In this document: piece after piece, positions 24,088-33,437 of the stretch
How positions within the stretch are numbered: position 1 is the stretch's first letter
Layout: every line of letters starts with the position of its first letter
Origin: Bacteroides timonensis
GTDB lineage: Bacteria > Bacteroidota > Bacteroidia > Bacteroidales > Bacteroidaceae
Assembly: GCF_000513195.1 (NCBI RefSeq)
Contig: NZ_CBVI010000032.1
Location: forward strand, 1-35,702
Direction: 5' to 3'
Length of the DNA stretch: 35,702 bases
Notes under the pieces: generated by a model
What the model saw: the letters and a program-made list of their open reading frames with translations, nothing else
Databases searched by the model: none
What the model was told of the DNA's origin: nothing
Program-made: the position numbers and the translations under genes

Positions 24088-27000
24088 TTATCTATAAACT
24101 TCCTTCAATAGATTCAGCAGCAACTGTTGTCCTACCACATTAGCCCGGTTTTCACTTTTCGTATTGAATGTATTCATAGATTCATTCATACCATCCAAAT
24201 CGACAGGTGCGGTATACTCCTTGATTCCTTTGATACAGGCAGGGATATCCAGCGTAGTGATAATTACTTTTCCACTTCCTGCCGGTATCACCTGTAAGGC
24301 TGAATATACCTCTTTCTTATGGTCGGAAACACAGCCTACAAGTGTCTCACCATTGAAACACCGCAAACCGATACGACGCCGGTTGTACGTGGCAAAGCAT
24401 TGATATTCCCAGTTGAAAGCACTATTTGCCGGCAGATTCATAAAGATAGGATGCTCCCGGTTGAAGAAATTACCTCCATACCATGATTTACCAAGAATCT
24501 TCGAACCACGATAGTCTAGTACCTCTTTATCTGCAAGGAATTCTGCCCAACGTTCCGGATTGTCTACAATAATCAGAGTATGTCCTTTATATACCCATTC
24601 CATGATGTCGCTCATGCCACTGCCCCATTGCGTAGGTTCATAAGCGCCGACCAGCAGATAATCTCCTTCAGGGGTGCCACCTTTGTAAACCGGAACCTCC
24701 ATGCCGACACCACGTAAGAAGTTTACCAGAGCTCCCGTCGTATCGGCTACACTGCCCCGTGTTGTGATGCCTTTCGTATTCAGTTCAACCGCAAACAACA
24801 GATCATCTCCCTTTACCAATTCTGTTTTACCTTTCAGTAAGGAAGCCTCTATACGGGTGTAACCTTTACTCTTCGGTATAAATGCCCAACCGCTTTGCAG
24901 GCATTGACCGTAGTCATTTCCACCTTTCACTGTCACCCGTTCCTGATGACTGGCCACTACGTTTCCACTTTCATCTTTGGCTACCAGATTCAGTAGATAA
25001 GAACCTTTCAGATTCTTTTCGTTCACAATGTAAGTGTCCACCGACGTTGTATCTCCTGTACTCACTACCTTGCGGTTCATTTTGACAGCCAGATAAAGAG
25101 GAGCATTGTAGCGGGCCATGACTTCCGGATCTCCTTTCGGGAAACGGTAATTGTCGACGATGCCCGAATGATTCTCAAGTTTCATACTTTCCCAACCATT
25201 TACGGCATACGCATCTACTGTATTACTGATCCGGATATTCTCTATGATCCTTCCCTGATAATAGAAAGAAACATTTCCCATAGAACGCGTCAGGTCATCC
25301 ACCGTGGGGAAAGCTTTGTCGAACCCTTTCTCTTTCAGAAAACGGTCGTAGGCGTCATACCATTGCAGATAATCGTCCGCTTCCCAACTATTCATCTTGC
25401 CGCTTTTCAGGATATCTTCGCGGATGAGTTGCAGGCGTGGAGGAGTACCGATTGCCCCGTCTTCACCCCAGTATACAATTTCTTTCTTATGATCGGAGAA
25501 ACGGTGATAGTTATCTTTACCCAGATATAAGTTGTCATGATAACATCCGGGACCGCCTGCATGATGCCGGTCATACCATCCATAGTCGTAGAAGGTAGTG
25601 TCATAGGGCATCAGATGCAGTTTGAAACGCGTGTTGTGTTCCTCTGCCGGATTTTCTCCGTTGCTTGAATTATAAGTCAGGATGCGGGTAGGGTCCAAAG
25701 CATGTGCCATGCGCATCTGGTCATAATCTTGAGTCTGGGGATAAGCGCCACGTTCATTATGCAGATTGTAGATGATGAGTGACGGATGGTTACGGTCCCG
25801 CTTTACCATGCGTGCCAGTTTCTCGTTGCGGTAGGCAAAATAGAAATTACTTTGCTTGTCGTTGTCATTGAAGTTTTTGATGGGGTACTGATTACCTCCG
25901 GGTTCTTCAAAATAGAGCAATCCCAATTCATCAGCATAGTCCAGAATGTTGGTTTGCCCGATATTCCGGTGAAAGTTCAGCATGTTTAATCCCAGTTCTT
26001 TGGCAATCGTTATTTGCCGTTTGGCCAGTTCATCGGAAGGAGTGATACCATTATAAGGCCAGAATCCCCATGAGATAGCTGTCCGTAATACGATTCGTTT
26101 GCCGTTCAGGAAGAACTGCCGGTCTCCTTTTATATCTTTTATTTCGAACCAACGGAAACCGAAACGCTCAGTTACGGCATCGTCGTTCAGAGAAATCTTC
26201 AGGTCATAGAGACGGGGCGAGTCTACACTCCATAAGTGCGCATTGGGCACTTTGATTTGATAAGTTTGCAGGTTCTCACCTTCTTTCAGCGATTCCAGGC
26301 GGATATTCTTGCGGTATACGGTCTGTCCGTTGGGATGTTCCTTGATTTCCAGGCATAATTCCTTGTTTGTGACAGAAGCTCCGGTTTCATTGGCTGCCCT
26401 GACTTCTACTTCAATGGTATGCGGTTCCGGTTGGTTTTTGATGAATATATCTTTCACATAAAGCTTTCCGGTAGCTTCCAGTTCCACTTTTCCCGTAATA
26501 CCACCGAAGCCGTGTGAGGGATTGGTGCGATATACTCCCCAGGTATAAACCTGTGAATCTTTCCAATTGAAGTTTCCGTTAGGATCTGTAATCCGGAAAG
26601 TGATTACATTCTTCTTGCCCGGTTCTATAAAAGGAGTGATGTCGATGGAGAAAGGAGTACTGTTCACTAAATCATATCCTGCCAGTTGATGGTTGACAAA
26701 TATTTCAGCACGGAACCTCACGGAGCCGATATTCATTGCAATCCGCCTGTCTTTCCATTCGGCAGGAATGTTTACTTCTGTTTCAAACCAGGAAACTCCC
26801 GTATAGTTTCCTGTCACTCCAAATGTCTGTCCGTTCCATCCCCACAGGTGCTCTTCTACTGTGGCAGGCAGATTGATACCTGTTTTATCGGGATGTTTCA
26901 GTAATTGCCAGCCCCCTGTCGGAGTGTTTACAGGCACTGCTTTGATATCTACCGGCGGAAGATATAACTCATCATTCTGCCAGGCAGCTGCACGGTCTAA

Positions 27001-27111
27001 GGTGATGTTCCACGGTTGGGAGGACAAGTCGAGGTTTACTCTTTCCTGAGAGGAGCCGATGAAGATGTTCAGGGCTGCTCCCGCGATGAATAGCAGGGAT
27101 TTTCGGTTCAT
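24088..27111 (-). CDS. Glycoside hydrolase family 2 enzyme
   Basis: The 1007-residue product has a short signal peptide (SLLFIAGAALNIFIGSS) and should be periplasmic. The order is a sugar-binding beta-sandwich (about 55-215), the Ig-like GH2 domain (about 215-325), the TIM barrel (about 325-600) and a long C-terminal region. The acid/base is E453 in NHPSLIIYNLHNERG, a GH2 hallmark; the likely nucleophile is E550 in EIVYWGEDGA. The C-terminal 300 residues include a ThuA/GATase-like stretch (EGDYLLVGAYEPTQWGSG, TLIIVDNPERW near 800-850). Its sugar is not readable; in pectin loci such enzymes remove galactose, glucuronate or arabinose side units. It lies downstream of the methylesterase across the tandem hairpin repeat. 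Confidence 0.88.
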   Translation of the reverse strand: MNRKSLLFIAGAALNIFIGSSQERVNLDLSSQPWNITLDRAAAWQNDELYLPPVDIKAVPVNTPTGGWQLLKHPDKTGINLPATVEEHLWGWNGQTFGVTGNYTGVSWFETEVNIPAEWKDRRIAMNIGSVRFRAEIFVNHQLAGYDLVNSTPFSIDITPFIEPGKKNVITFRITDPNGNFNWKDSQVYTWGVYRTNPSHGFGGITGKVELEATGKLYVKDIFIKNQPEPHTIEVEVRAANETGASVTNKELCLEIKEHPNGQTVYRKNIRLESLKEGENLQTYQIKVPNAHLWSVDSPRLYDLKISLNDDAVTERFGFRWFEIKDIKGDRQFFLNGKRIVLRTAISWGFWPYNGITPSDELAKRQITIAKELGLNMLNFHRNIGQTNILDYADELGLLYFEEPGGNQYPIKNFNDNDKQSNFYFAYRNEKLARMVKRDRNHPSLIIYNLHNERGAYPQTQDYDQMRMAHALDPTRILTYNSSNGENPAEEHNTRFKLHLMPYDTTFYDYGWYDRHHAGGPGCYHDNLYLGKDNYHRFSDHKKEIVYWGEDGAIGTPPRLQLIREDILKSGKMNSWEADDYLQWYDAYDRFLKEKGFDKAFPTVDDLTRSMGNVSFYYQGRIIENIRISNTVDAYAVNGWESMKLENHSGIVDNYRFPKGDPEVMARYNAPLYLAVKMNRKVVSTGDTTSVDTYIVNEKNLKGSYLLNLVAKDESGNVVASHQERVTVKGGNDYGQCLQSGWAFIPKSKGYTRIEASLLKGKTELVKGDDLLFAVELNTKGITTRGSVADTTGALVNFLRGVGMEVPVYKGGTPEGDYLLVGAYEPTQWGSGMSDIMEWVYKGHTLIIVDNPERWAEFLADKEVLDYRGSKILGKSWYGGNFFNREHPIFMNLPANSAFNWEYQCFATYNRRRIGLRCFNGETLVGCVSDHKKEVYSALQVIPAGSGKVIITTLDIPACIKGIKEYTAPVDLDGMNESMNTFNTKSENRANVVGQQLLLNLLKEVYR

Positions 27112-27159
27112 ATTATATAATAGGTATAAGTGATTCGTCTTTTTGAGAAGGCTTCTGCC

Positions 27160-27297
27160 TTACTATCGCGCGATGCGCTCGCTTACTACCGAGCGGTACG
27201 CTCTCTTACTACCGAGCAGTACGTTCTCTTGCTACCGAGCGGTACGCTCTCTCACTACCGAGCGGTACGCTCTCTTGCTACCGAGCGGTACGCTCGC
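27160..27297. repeat. Six tandem 23-bp repeats between methylesterase and GH2 genes
   Basis: Six units of exactly 23 bases follow each other at 27160, 27183, 27206, 27229, 27252 and 27275. The last unit ends at the first base of the methylesterase stop codon. The core of four of the six units is CCGAGCGGTACGCTC, where GAGCG and CGCTC pair across GTA to make a small hairpin. Unit 3 carries two changes that break pairs, and unit 1 is the most degenerate. No unique spacers separate the units, so it is not a CRISPR array. Confidence 0.93.
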
Positions 27298-28835
27298 TAT
27301 TTCAAATAACTGAAAGGTTTCCATCCTTTCAATACAAACTCCGGATTCGTATAATCCGCAATGAGTGCTTTGTCTTTTTGCGCATCCAGTTGGCGTGAAT
27401 AGGCATGGCGTTGTGATACATCCACCGGTTTGCCTGTTTCCATATCGCAAGTGTTGAACTCATACATCCGGGAACTTTTCTCACCGATAGTACTCCATCC
27501 TTGTGGGATAATGTTTTTCACCTTACAGTTGATCACCACAAACTCTGCGTCCGGGTAAGCGGTTCCGTGATTGCTTTTTGTACGTCCGTAGTCGGCTCTC
27601 TTTCCGTCGGGGGCGGCAAAGGTACATTCTACAAAGATATTACCATGATTTCCCGCTGTGTTTCTTACCCAGGAGAATGGGCCTCCGTCGTTGCGGAAGT
27701 TACTGCGGTAGGCGAACAGGCTGCCACGTCCCAGGATGGTGTCACCACCTCCGTCCAGTTCACACGACTCCATATAGATTGTTCCGTTTGCTTGCAATGC
27801 ATCTCCGGAACCGATGATGTGTACACTGTAAAGGGCAATACGTTCACCGTTCAGTAGCAAACCTTCAGCTTGTCCATGCAGGTCGGTAGCTATGGTCAGG
27901 CCTTCCAGCTGGATGTCGCTGCAATTATCCAGCATGAAAGCGGCTCTTCTGGACGGGAATGTGCCCGGCCATTCGTTGGTTTTCACTGTCAGGGGATGAG
28001 GATTGAAAACTTCGTTGTTAGCATAGTGTACCCGGGTCCGGTCCATTCCTGCACCTTTAATCTTTACATTTGTTTTGTTCCGGGCATATACCAGTTCTTC
28101 GTAGTCGCCGGTTTGTATCAGAATTACGGTTTGTTTCTGACTGAAATCGGGAATAAAGTCGAGTGCTCCCTGCACGGTGTTGAAATCACCTTGTCCGGTT
28201 GCATCTACAATCAGTGTGTCTGTAGAAGCGGGAGCGGAGTCTTTGGTTTTGAAGCTCCAGTTATGCTCTTTGCTGATACCGTGGAAACTATTGCCGGGTA
28301 AAGTCAGAACACCTTCGTCTATGGTGACATAATAACTATGGTTGTAGTCGAGCATATTGTTGTGCAGATAGATGGTTGCCGTCGAATCGCGCACGATGAT
28401 GGGATGGAAATGAAACGCATCTGTAAATCCACCGATGATGTTCAGCTGGTAATCGGGTGGGGTAGGTTCTGCCGTACCTGAGGGGGTGCCGGGGCGAGTA
28501 TCCCTGTTAGTAGGCATGTGGGTACGTGTATAGTCGTAAGGTATTTTGGTGTAATCACATTCCGGTCCATACGTGCGGCTTTCGGTAGGTCCCGGAGGAA
28601 TACTCAGATCCAGGCTGTCCACTATCTGGTGTGACATCGCATCATAAATGCGTATCATTCCGGAGTCACCTACTATGGGGCTATCCGTGAAAGTTAGTAC
28701 CAGATGGGTATCCGGATTTACATTTTTTGCACCGGCAGCCGGAAACAGTTCGGCGTTTGGTGATTCAGGTTGGTTGCAGGCCGACAGAAAAGGCAATACA
28801 GCCAGCATAACAAACAAAGGTTTCATCATTGTCAT
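27297..28835 (-). CDS. Pectin methylesterase (CE8) lipoprotein with Ig-like N-terminal domain
   Basis: The 512-residue product removes methyl groups from homogalacturonan. It has a lipobox (PFLSAC, Cys near residue 20), so it is membrane-anchored. An N-terminal Big_5/SbsA-like Ig domain (about 30-200) begins with LFPAAGAKNVNPDTHLVLTF and is interrupted by a Pro/Thr-rich stretch near 110-127. The CE8 beta-helix spans about 205-505, opening with DATGQGDFNTVQGALDFIP. The two catalytic Asp residues are probably in IGSGDAL and GGGDTILGRG; these differ from the plant and enterobacterial QDTL and DFIFG motifs but retain Asp and Arg. The first three codons offer ATG at residues 1, 3 and 4. It lies 89 bases after the regulator stop and upstream of GH2. 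Confidence 0.9.
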   Translation of the reverse strand: MTMMKPLFVMLAVLPFLSACNQPESPNAELFPAAGAKNVNPDTHLVLTFTDSPIVGDSGMIRIYDAMSHQIVDSLDLSIPPGPTESRTYGPECDYTKIPYDYTRTHMPTNRDTRPGTPSGTAEPTPPDYQLNIIGGFTDAFHFHPIIVRDSTATIYLHNNMLDYNHSYYVTIDEGVLTLPGNSFHGISKEHNWSFKTKDSAPASTDTLIVDATGQGDFNTVQGALDFIPDFSQKQTVILIQTGDYEELVYARNKTNVKIKGAGMDRTRVHYANNEVFNPHPLTVKTNEWPGTFPSRRAAFMLDNCSDIQLEGLTIATDLHGQAEGLLLNGERIALYSVHIIGSGDALQANGTIYMESCELDGGGDTILGRGSLFAYRSNFRNDGGPFSWVRNTAGNHGNIFVECTFAAPDGKRADYGRTKSNHGTAYPDAEFVVINCKVKNIIPQGWSTIGEKSSRMYEFNTCDMETGKPVDVSQRHAYSRQLDAQKDKALIADYTNPEFVLKGWKPFSYLK

Positions 28836-28874
28836 CTCCTAATTTAGTAGTTCTTTGGGAAATTATATAGAGTG

Positions 28875-28882
28875 CAAATATA
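28875..28882 (-). promoter_or_regulatory. Promoter -7 element for the methylesterase-GH2 unit
   Basis: On the minus strand TATATTTG is a perfect TAnnTTTG match, 39 bases before the first ATG. There is no TTG at the -33 distance; instead the AT-rich element at 28898-28913 occupies that place, as expected for an activator-dependent promoter. Confidence 0.6.
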
Positions 28883-28897
28883 GGCCATCCTCCCAAT

Positions 28898-28934
28898 TTC
28901 GTTTTATAATATCTGTGCGATTCATTACAATTTC
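28898..28934 (-). promoter_or_regulatory. Candidate operator pair for the hybrid regulator (methylesterase promoter)
   Basis: On the minus strand GATATTATAAAACGAA (28913-28898) ends 15 bases before the -7 element, and GAAATTGTAATGAATC (28934-28919) lies 21 bases upstream, overlapping the regulator stop codon. The same layout occurs before the PL10-CE8 gene. Binding by the regulator is inferred. Confidence 0.45.
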
Positions 28935-31900
28935 AGTTCATCAGGATGTTTTTTCAGTTTATATTCTTTGGGAGTACAATTCATGGTCTCTTTAAACACT
29001 TTGCTGAAATACTGGGGAGTTGCGAATCCACTCATATATCCCACTTCAGAAACAGTATATTGATCTTGTTCCAATAACTGAACGGCCCGTTTTATGCGCA
29101 TACTTTTCATGAAGTCTACAGGCGAAACTCCCATCAGGGATTTCATTTTCCGATAGAATACTGTACGGCTCATTCCCATAGCCTCAGCCAGGTCGTCTAT
29201 CTTAAAGTCAGGATTATGAATGTTTTCTTCTACACTCTGAAGTATATTCCGGATAAAGTCATCATCAAAATGAGTCACCTGGGGAGTGGCAGATTCTATC
29301 TGGTCTGTTATATTCGTTATCGTTTCTCTCTTTATTTTAGAGGTGTAATAATCATATAGCATTTGCCGCTGTTTGAACAGGGAGTCTACTTTCGCTTTCA
29401 GATAGGTGGAACTGAAAGGTTTGGTAATATATTCGTCCGCACCATACTCCAATCCCTGAATCTGATCGCTCAATGAAGACTTGGCTGATAATAGAATAAC
29501 GGGGATATGACAGATATTGCTGTTTGCTTTTACTCTTTTCAGGAACTCTATTCCATCCATTTCGGGCATCATAATATCACTGATGACGATATCCGGCATT
29601 TCAGCCAGGGCTTTATCTAATCCTTGCTTTCCATTTTCCGCTTCAAAAACCACATAATCTTTGCTTAGCACATTGCATATAAAATGACGTAGTTCTTCAT
29701 TATCTTCAATAATCAGAATCCGGGTTTCTTTATTTTCATCTTCTATGAGCTTCCCTTCATTCTCTCTCTGCAATTCAGAATTCTCACTGTCATTCAGGAT
29801 GAATTCTACATTGCTGTCTGCACTGAAGGTCTCATAGCTTCCTGGTAACCTGACCGAAAAGGTACTGCCTTCGCCTAATTTACTATCTACTTTTATGGTG
29901 CCATGCAGCAAGTTCAGCAATTCTTTTACCAGAGACAGACCGATGCCTGTCGAGAGGTTCGGATCAGCCTCGTCTAAAGTTTCAAAACGAGTGAACAGTT
30001 GATTGATCTTTTGGGCATTAATTCCACGTCCTTCATCTTTTACCTGTAAGTACAGATAATCCCTTTCGCCGGTTACGGATAAGATTATCCTTTTCTCGTT
30101 GGATGTATATTTGAATGCATTGGATAACAGATTAAAGAGAATCTTCTCCAGTTTATCCACATCTGTGTACATCACAAAAGAGTTGAAGTTGCAGTGCAAC
30201 TGGAATTCTATATGTCGTTTGTGAGCCATGGAAGTGAAATTCTCATAGATTTTCATTATCAAAGGAATCACATCCAACTGTTCTACCATCACTTTCATTT
30301 TATCATTCTGTATCTTACGAAAATCCAGTATCTGATTGATTAGCCGTAGCATTCTGTCTGTATTTCTTTTGGCAACCTGCATATTCTCCAGGCCTGCGTC
30401 AGATAGTTTCTCATTACTGATGACTTCATCTATCGGACTGGCTATCAGTGTAAGTGGAGTGCGAAGCTCATGAGAAATATCAGTGAAAAAGCGTAGCTTC
30501 AGATTGGAAAGCTGTTGCTCGAAATCTACTCTGCGCTGCAAATTAGTGATGCGGATTACGATATATATTACGATGAGCAATGCAGCAATACCTATGACAA
30601 TATAGAGCAATATCGCCCAGATTGTTTCGAAAAAGGTCGGTTCGATATGTATAGGTAAAGAAGTTGCGTTATCTACCCATACCCCATCTCCGTTAGTCGA
30701 TTTTACCTGAAACAGATAATCGCCTGCCGGTATATTTGCCAGACTGGCTGAATGACTGTTTCCCAATTCAATCCACTGGTCATTCAATCCCTGAATGCGG
30801 TATGCATATTTTATGGCCGGAGAGTTTACGTAATCCAGAGCGGCGAATGTAATGGTGAAGTTTCGTTCGTCTGCCTTTAAGGATTGTATTTCTGTACTAT
30901 TGAACACTTCTTGCCGGCGGGATGTATTATTTAGATAAATATCCAAATGCGAGAATACGATGGGAGGTACAAAATCACTCTTATACAAGTCTTTGGGAGT
31001 AACACATAATGCTCCGAATTCCGAACCGAATATTAACTTCCCGGAAGAACACAAAACGGGCTTTGTCTCAGCCATTTGTATCTGATCGTTGTACTCTTCC
31101 AACAGATTCATATCGGCATCCAATTTTGATAATTTATTCTCTGAAGCAATCCATAGATTGCCTTCGGAGTCTTCGATTGCTGAAAGGGATAAATCGGGTA
31201 CTTGCCCATTCGTCGCGTTATAATGTTTGAAAGTCAGCTTTTCGGATAGTCTGCTACTGTCATCCAACAGATTAATTCCTCCGCTCAGTGTTATGACCAA
31301 TAATTTGCCATTATGGGTTTGGGTAATATTCAGTACGTCATTGTTGCTCAAACTGGAATAACGTTCCTCACAAACGTTATGGTAAAAACGGATGGCTTCC
31401 GGTCTTGCAAAATCAGAAGAGCAAGAGAGTAGTCCTCCTGTGGTTCCAATCAGGATAACTCCATTATCTGCCTCGTACAGGCAACGTACTTTCTCACATA
31501 CATGAATCGGGTAGTTATTGAGAATATTTCCGGAGTGAATGAAACGCAGACCGGCACTTTCCGGTAAATGCTCTATCAGGTTGAGGCCTCCTCCAAAAGT
31601 TCCTATCCATATACGTCCTGCTGAGTCTTGCAAAATGGAGTAGATGGAATTGGAGGATATACTATATGGATTGTTTTTATCCGATAGATGATGGGTAATC
31701 CGGTAACTGTTGTCTCTTTCGGGATGCAATAGATAAAGCCCGTTGTCTTTGGTTCCCAACCAGATGTTATGTTCTTTATCTTCGTAGATGCAATATACAT
31801 CTATATTGAAGGTAACGGTAGGATCAGGTACTATTTTGCCTTCCCTTGAAAGATTTCCAATCCATTGTCCCGACGGATCGTAGAGACATATGTTGCTCGA

Positions 31901-33229
31901 TTGCTTTTTGTGATTGCGTTTCCATCCCACCCACAAGCGCTTCTGATGATCTTCCATCAAAGCACGTGCTTCTTTATGGCTATCGAATCTATATTCGAAT
32001 TTCTTCCGGTGAAATGATAGGTATCCAAAACCATCTCCTTTGGTATACCACAGATTCTGATGACGGTCGATAATATAACTGAAGGCCTGGAATGAAACAG
32101 GCTTCCGCATTCCCATTTCATAAGTAGATGCTTGCTCTAAGCAACGGTTTACCGGATTGTAAAAGCATAACTCACCTCCTGCAGGTTTGAGCCAGATACA
32201 ACCATATTCGTCTTCATGCACAAAAGTACAAGGTTTATAGAAAGGGACTTCCGAGTATCTGGGATAATTCAATAAAGCGACGTTTTCATTCTCCTTATCT
32301 AATAGGATTACTCCATCGTTGGCACCCAGTAGCCATAGATTTCCTTTTTTGTCTTCAAATACGTCTGAATCTATTTCTATGGGCATTTCATGGACTGTGA
32401 ATTTTTCATTTGCCGGATCGTAAAGTATAATGCTCCTATTCTGTAGAATTACAATTTTATTATCCGCCAAACTTTTTAATCCTGTGATCTCTGATATCGG
32501 TTGTTCGGGAACACATGGCAATACATCCTGGCTTTGAGTATCATACCGGGTGAAGAAGCCTTTGGAAGTGGCCAGGTAAATTCCACCGGGAACTTCCACC
32601 ATAAATTCGAAAGGCATTAGATTAGATATGCTTTTCTGACCTACAATAAGAGCGCCTTTGTTAGTCAGAATCCACTCATCTCCATCCCTATCTTGGGTAA
32701 TGCCATAGATGGTATCTCTTTCATTTCTTCCGGAATATAACTCGACGGACTCTGTCGCCGGAAACTTATTTTCATCTATGCGGTACAGCTCATTCTGCAT
32801 ACCGATGGCCCAGGTAATCCCTTTTCCCAATGTATACAATTTGTTGACTGAATTGGTGAGGCTTTTGTTAAAAAGGAAAGGGTCCTGGTATTCGTATGTC
32901 CGGGTATTGAATAAGTAACAGCGTTTATCATAAGTCAGACACCAGATGTTATTCAATGAACTCTTTTTAATTTTGGTAAAGCGATGATTGCTTATGCGGA
33001 TAGGACTTTCCGGGTAGGTTTTATAATTATAGAATGAGTATCCGTCGAAACGTTCCAATCCGTTCCAGGTGGACATCCATATATAACCATTATCATCCTG
33101 GATAAAATTATGGACGTTTTTTTGAGACAATCCGTCTTGCACTGAATAGTGCTTCATATTGATCAGACTTTGTCCGAACAACATAGGGGTGAATAAATAG
33201 AGTAGTATGGTGATGACCGGCTTTAGCAT
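28925..33229 (-). CDS. Hybrid two-component system regulator (pectin-sensing type)
   Basis: One 1434-residue protein combines sensor and response regulator. It has a signal peptide (about 1-20), periplasmic propeller repeats such as YSVQDGLSQKNVHNFIQDDNG, DRDGDEWILTNKG and DSAGRIWIGTFGGGLNLI (about 20-760), and a Y_Y_Y domain (about 800-867). A membrane helix at 870-893 follows. The histidine kinase has H920 in SHELRTP, the N-box NLLSNAFKYT and the G-box DEGRGI. The receiver domain has D1218 in SDIMMPEMDG, and an AraC-type DNA-binding domain (about 1320-1434) ends the protein. Bacteroides HTCS proteins bind an oligosaccharide in the propeller and activate adjoining enzyme genes. The neighbours point to a pectin oligomer, but the ligand is not readable from sequence. 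All catalytic residues are intact. Confidence 0.97.
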   Translation of the reverse strand: MLKPVITILLYLFTPMLFGQSLINMKHYSVQDGLSQKNVHNFIQDDNGYIWMSTWNGLERFDGYSFYNYKTYPESPIRISNHRFTKIKKSSLNNIWCLTYDKRCYLFNTRTYEYQDPFLFNKSLTNSVNKLYTLGKGITWAIGMQNELYRIDENKFPATESVELYSGRNERDTIYGITQDRDGDEWILTNKGALIVGQKSISNLMPFEFMVEVPGGIYLATSKGFFTRYDTQSQDVLPCVPEQPISEITGLKSLADNKIVILQNRSIILYDPANEKFTVHEMPIEIDSDVFEDKKGNLWLLGANDGVILLDKENENVALLNYPRYSEVPFYKPCTFVHEDEYGCIWLKPAGGELCFYNPVNRCLEQASTYEMGMRKPVSFQAFSYIIDRHQNLWYTKGDGFGYLSFHRKKFEYRFDSHKEARALMEDHQKRLWVGWKRNHKKQSSNICLYDPSGQWIGNLSREGKIVPDPTVTFNIDVYCIYEDKEHNIWLGTKDNGLYLLHPERDNSYRITHHLSDKNNPYSISSNSIYSILQDSAGRIWIGTFGGGLNLIEHLPESAGLRFIHSGNILNNYPIHVCEKVRCLYEADNGVILIGTTGGLLSCSSDFARPEAIRFYHNVCEERYSSLSNNDVLNITQTHNGKLLVITLSGGINLLDDSSRLSEKLTFKHYNATNGQVPDLSLSAIEDSEGNLWIASENKLSKLDADMNLLEEYNDQIQMAETKPVLCSSGKLIFGSEFGALCVTPKDLYKSDFVPPIVFSHLDIYLNNTSRRQEVFNSTEIQSLKADERNFTITFAALDYVNSPAIKYAYRIQGLNDQWIELGNSHSASLANIPAGDYLFQVKSTNGDGVWVDNATSLPIHIEPTFFETIWAILLYIVIGIAALLIVIYIVIRITNLQRRVDFEQQLSNLKLRFFTDISHELRTPLTLIASPIDEVISNEKLSDAGLENMQVAKRNTDRMLRLINQILDFRKIQNDKMKVMVEQLDVIPLIMKIYENFTSMAHKRHIEFQLHCNFNSFVMYTDVDKLEKILFNLLSNAFKYTSNEKRIILSVTGERDYLYLQVKDEGRGINAQKINQLFTRFETLDEADPNLSTGIGLSLVKELLNLLHGTIKVDSKLGEGSTFSVRLPGSYETFSADSNVEFILNDSENSELQRENEGKLIEDENKETRILIIEDNEELRHFICNVLSKDYVVFEAENGKQGLDKALAEMPDIVISDIMMPEMDGIEFLKRVKANSNICHIPVILLSAKSSLSDQIQGLEYGADEYITKPFSSTYLKAKVDSLFKQRQMLYDYYTSKIKRETITNITDQIESATPQVTHFDDDFIRNILQSVEENIHNPDFKIDDLAEAMGMSRTVFYRKMKSLMGVSPVDFMKSMRIKRAVQLLEQDQYTVSEVGYMSGFATPQYFSKVFKETMNCTPKEYKLKKHPDELKL

Positions 33230-33252
33230 AGTATCTGTATTTTTCTGTCATA

Positions 33253-33282
33253 CAAATATCGGGAAAAGATATCAGATACCAA
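33253..33282 (-). promoter_or_regulatory. Promoter of the hybrid regulator gene
   Basis: On the minus strand TTG (33282-33280), 19 bases, then GATATTTG (33260-33253), which differs from the TAnnTTTG consensus only at the first T. The ATG at 33229 is 23 bases downstream. The presence of a -33 element fits low constitutive expression. Confidence 0.55.
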
Positions 33283-33314
33283 TAAACTGATGATTTATTG
33301 CAATGATTAAACCT

Positions 33315-33380
33315 GAAATTATAAAAAGAATATCCTATGTTCAGAATTTATAAAGGAAAAGCTAAATATTATAATTCGAT
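33315..33380 (+). promoter_or_regulatory. Candidate operators of the hybrid regulator before the PL10-CE8 gene
   Basis: Three related elements lie here: GAAATTATAAAAAGAA (33315-33330), GAATTTATAAAGGAAA (33344-33359) and AATATTATAATTCGAT (33365-33380). The last two are offset by 21 bases and the last ends 15 bases before the -7-like element, exactly as at the methylesterase promoter. The function is inferred. Confidence 0.45.
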
Positions 33381-33395
33381 GTTTTATGAAATGCC

Positions 33396-33403
33396 TTCTT
33401 TTG
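33396..33403 (+). promoter_or_regulatory. Promoter -7-like element for the PL10-CE8 gene
   Basis: TTCTTTTG differs from TAnnTTTG at the A. It is 34 bases before the ATG. No -33 TTG is present. The flanking GCC and GCA also occur around the methylesterase -7 element. Confidence 0.45.
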
Positions 33404-33437
33404 CAAAGAATTATCCAACAAAATAAAAACAGGGATC

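Noticed and set aside
27160..27297. Possible CRISPR array
   Set aside because: The units are contiguous with a 23-bp period and no variable spacers, and there are no cas genes in the window.
27232..27450. 72-residue minus-strand frame over the tandem repeat
   Set aside because: It reads the end of the methylesterase gene in another frame and then the repeat; no start signal or family pattern.
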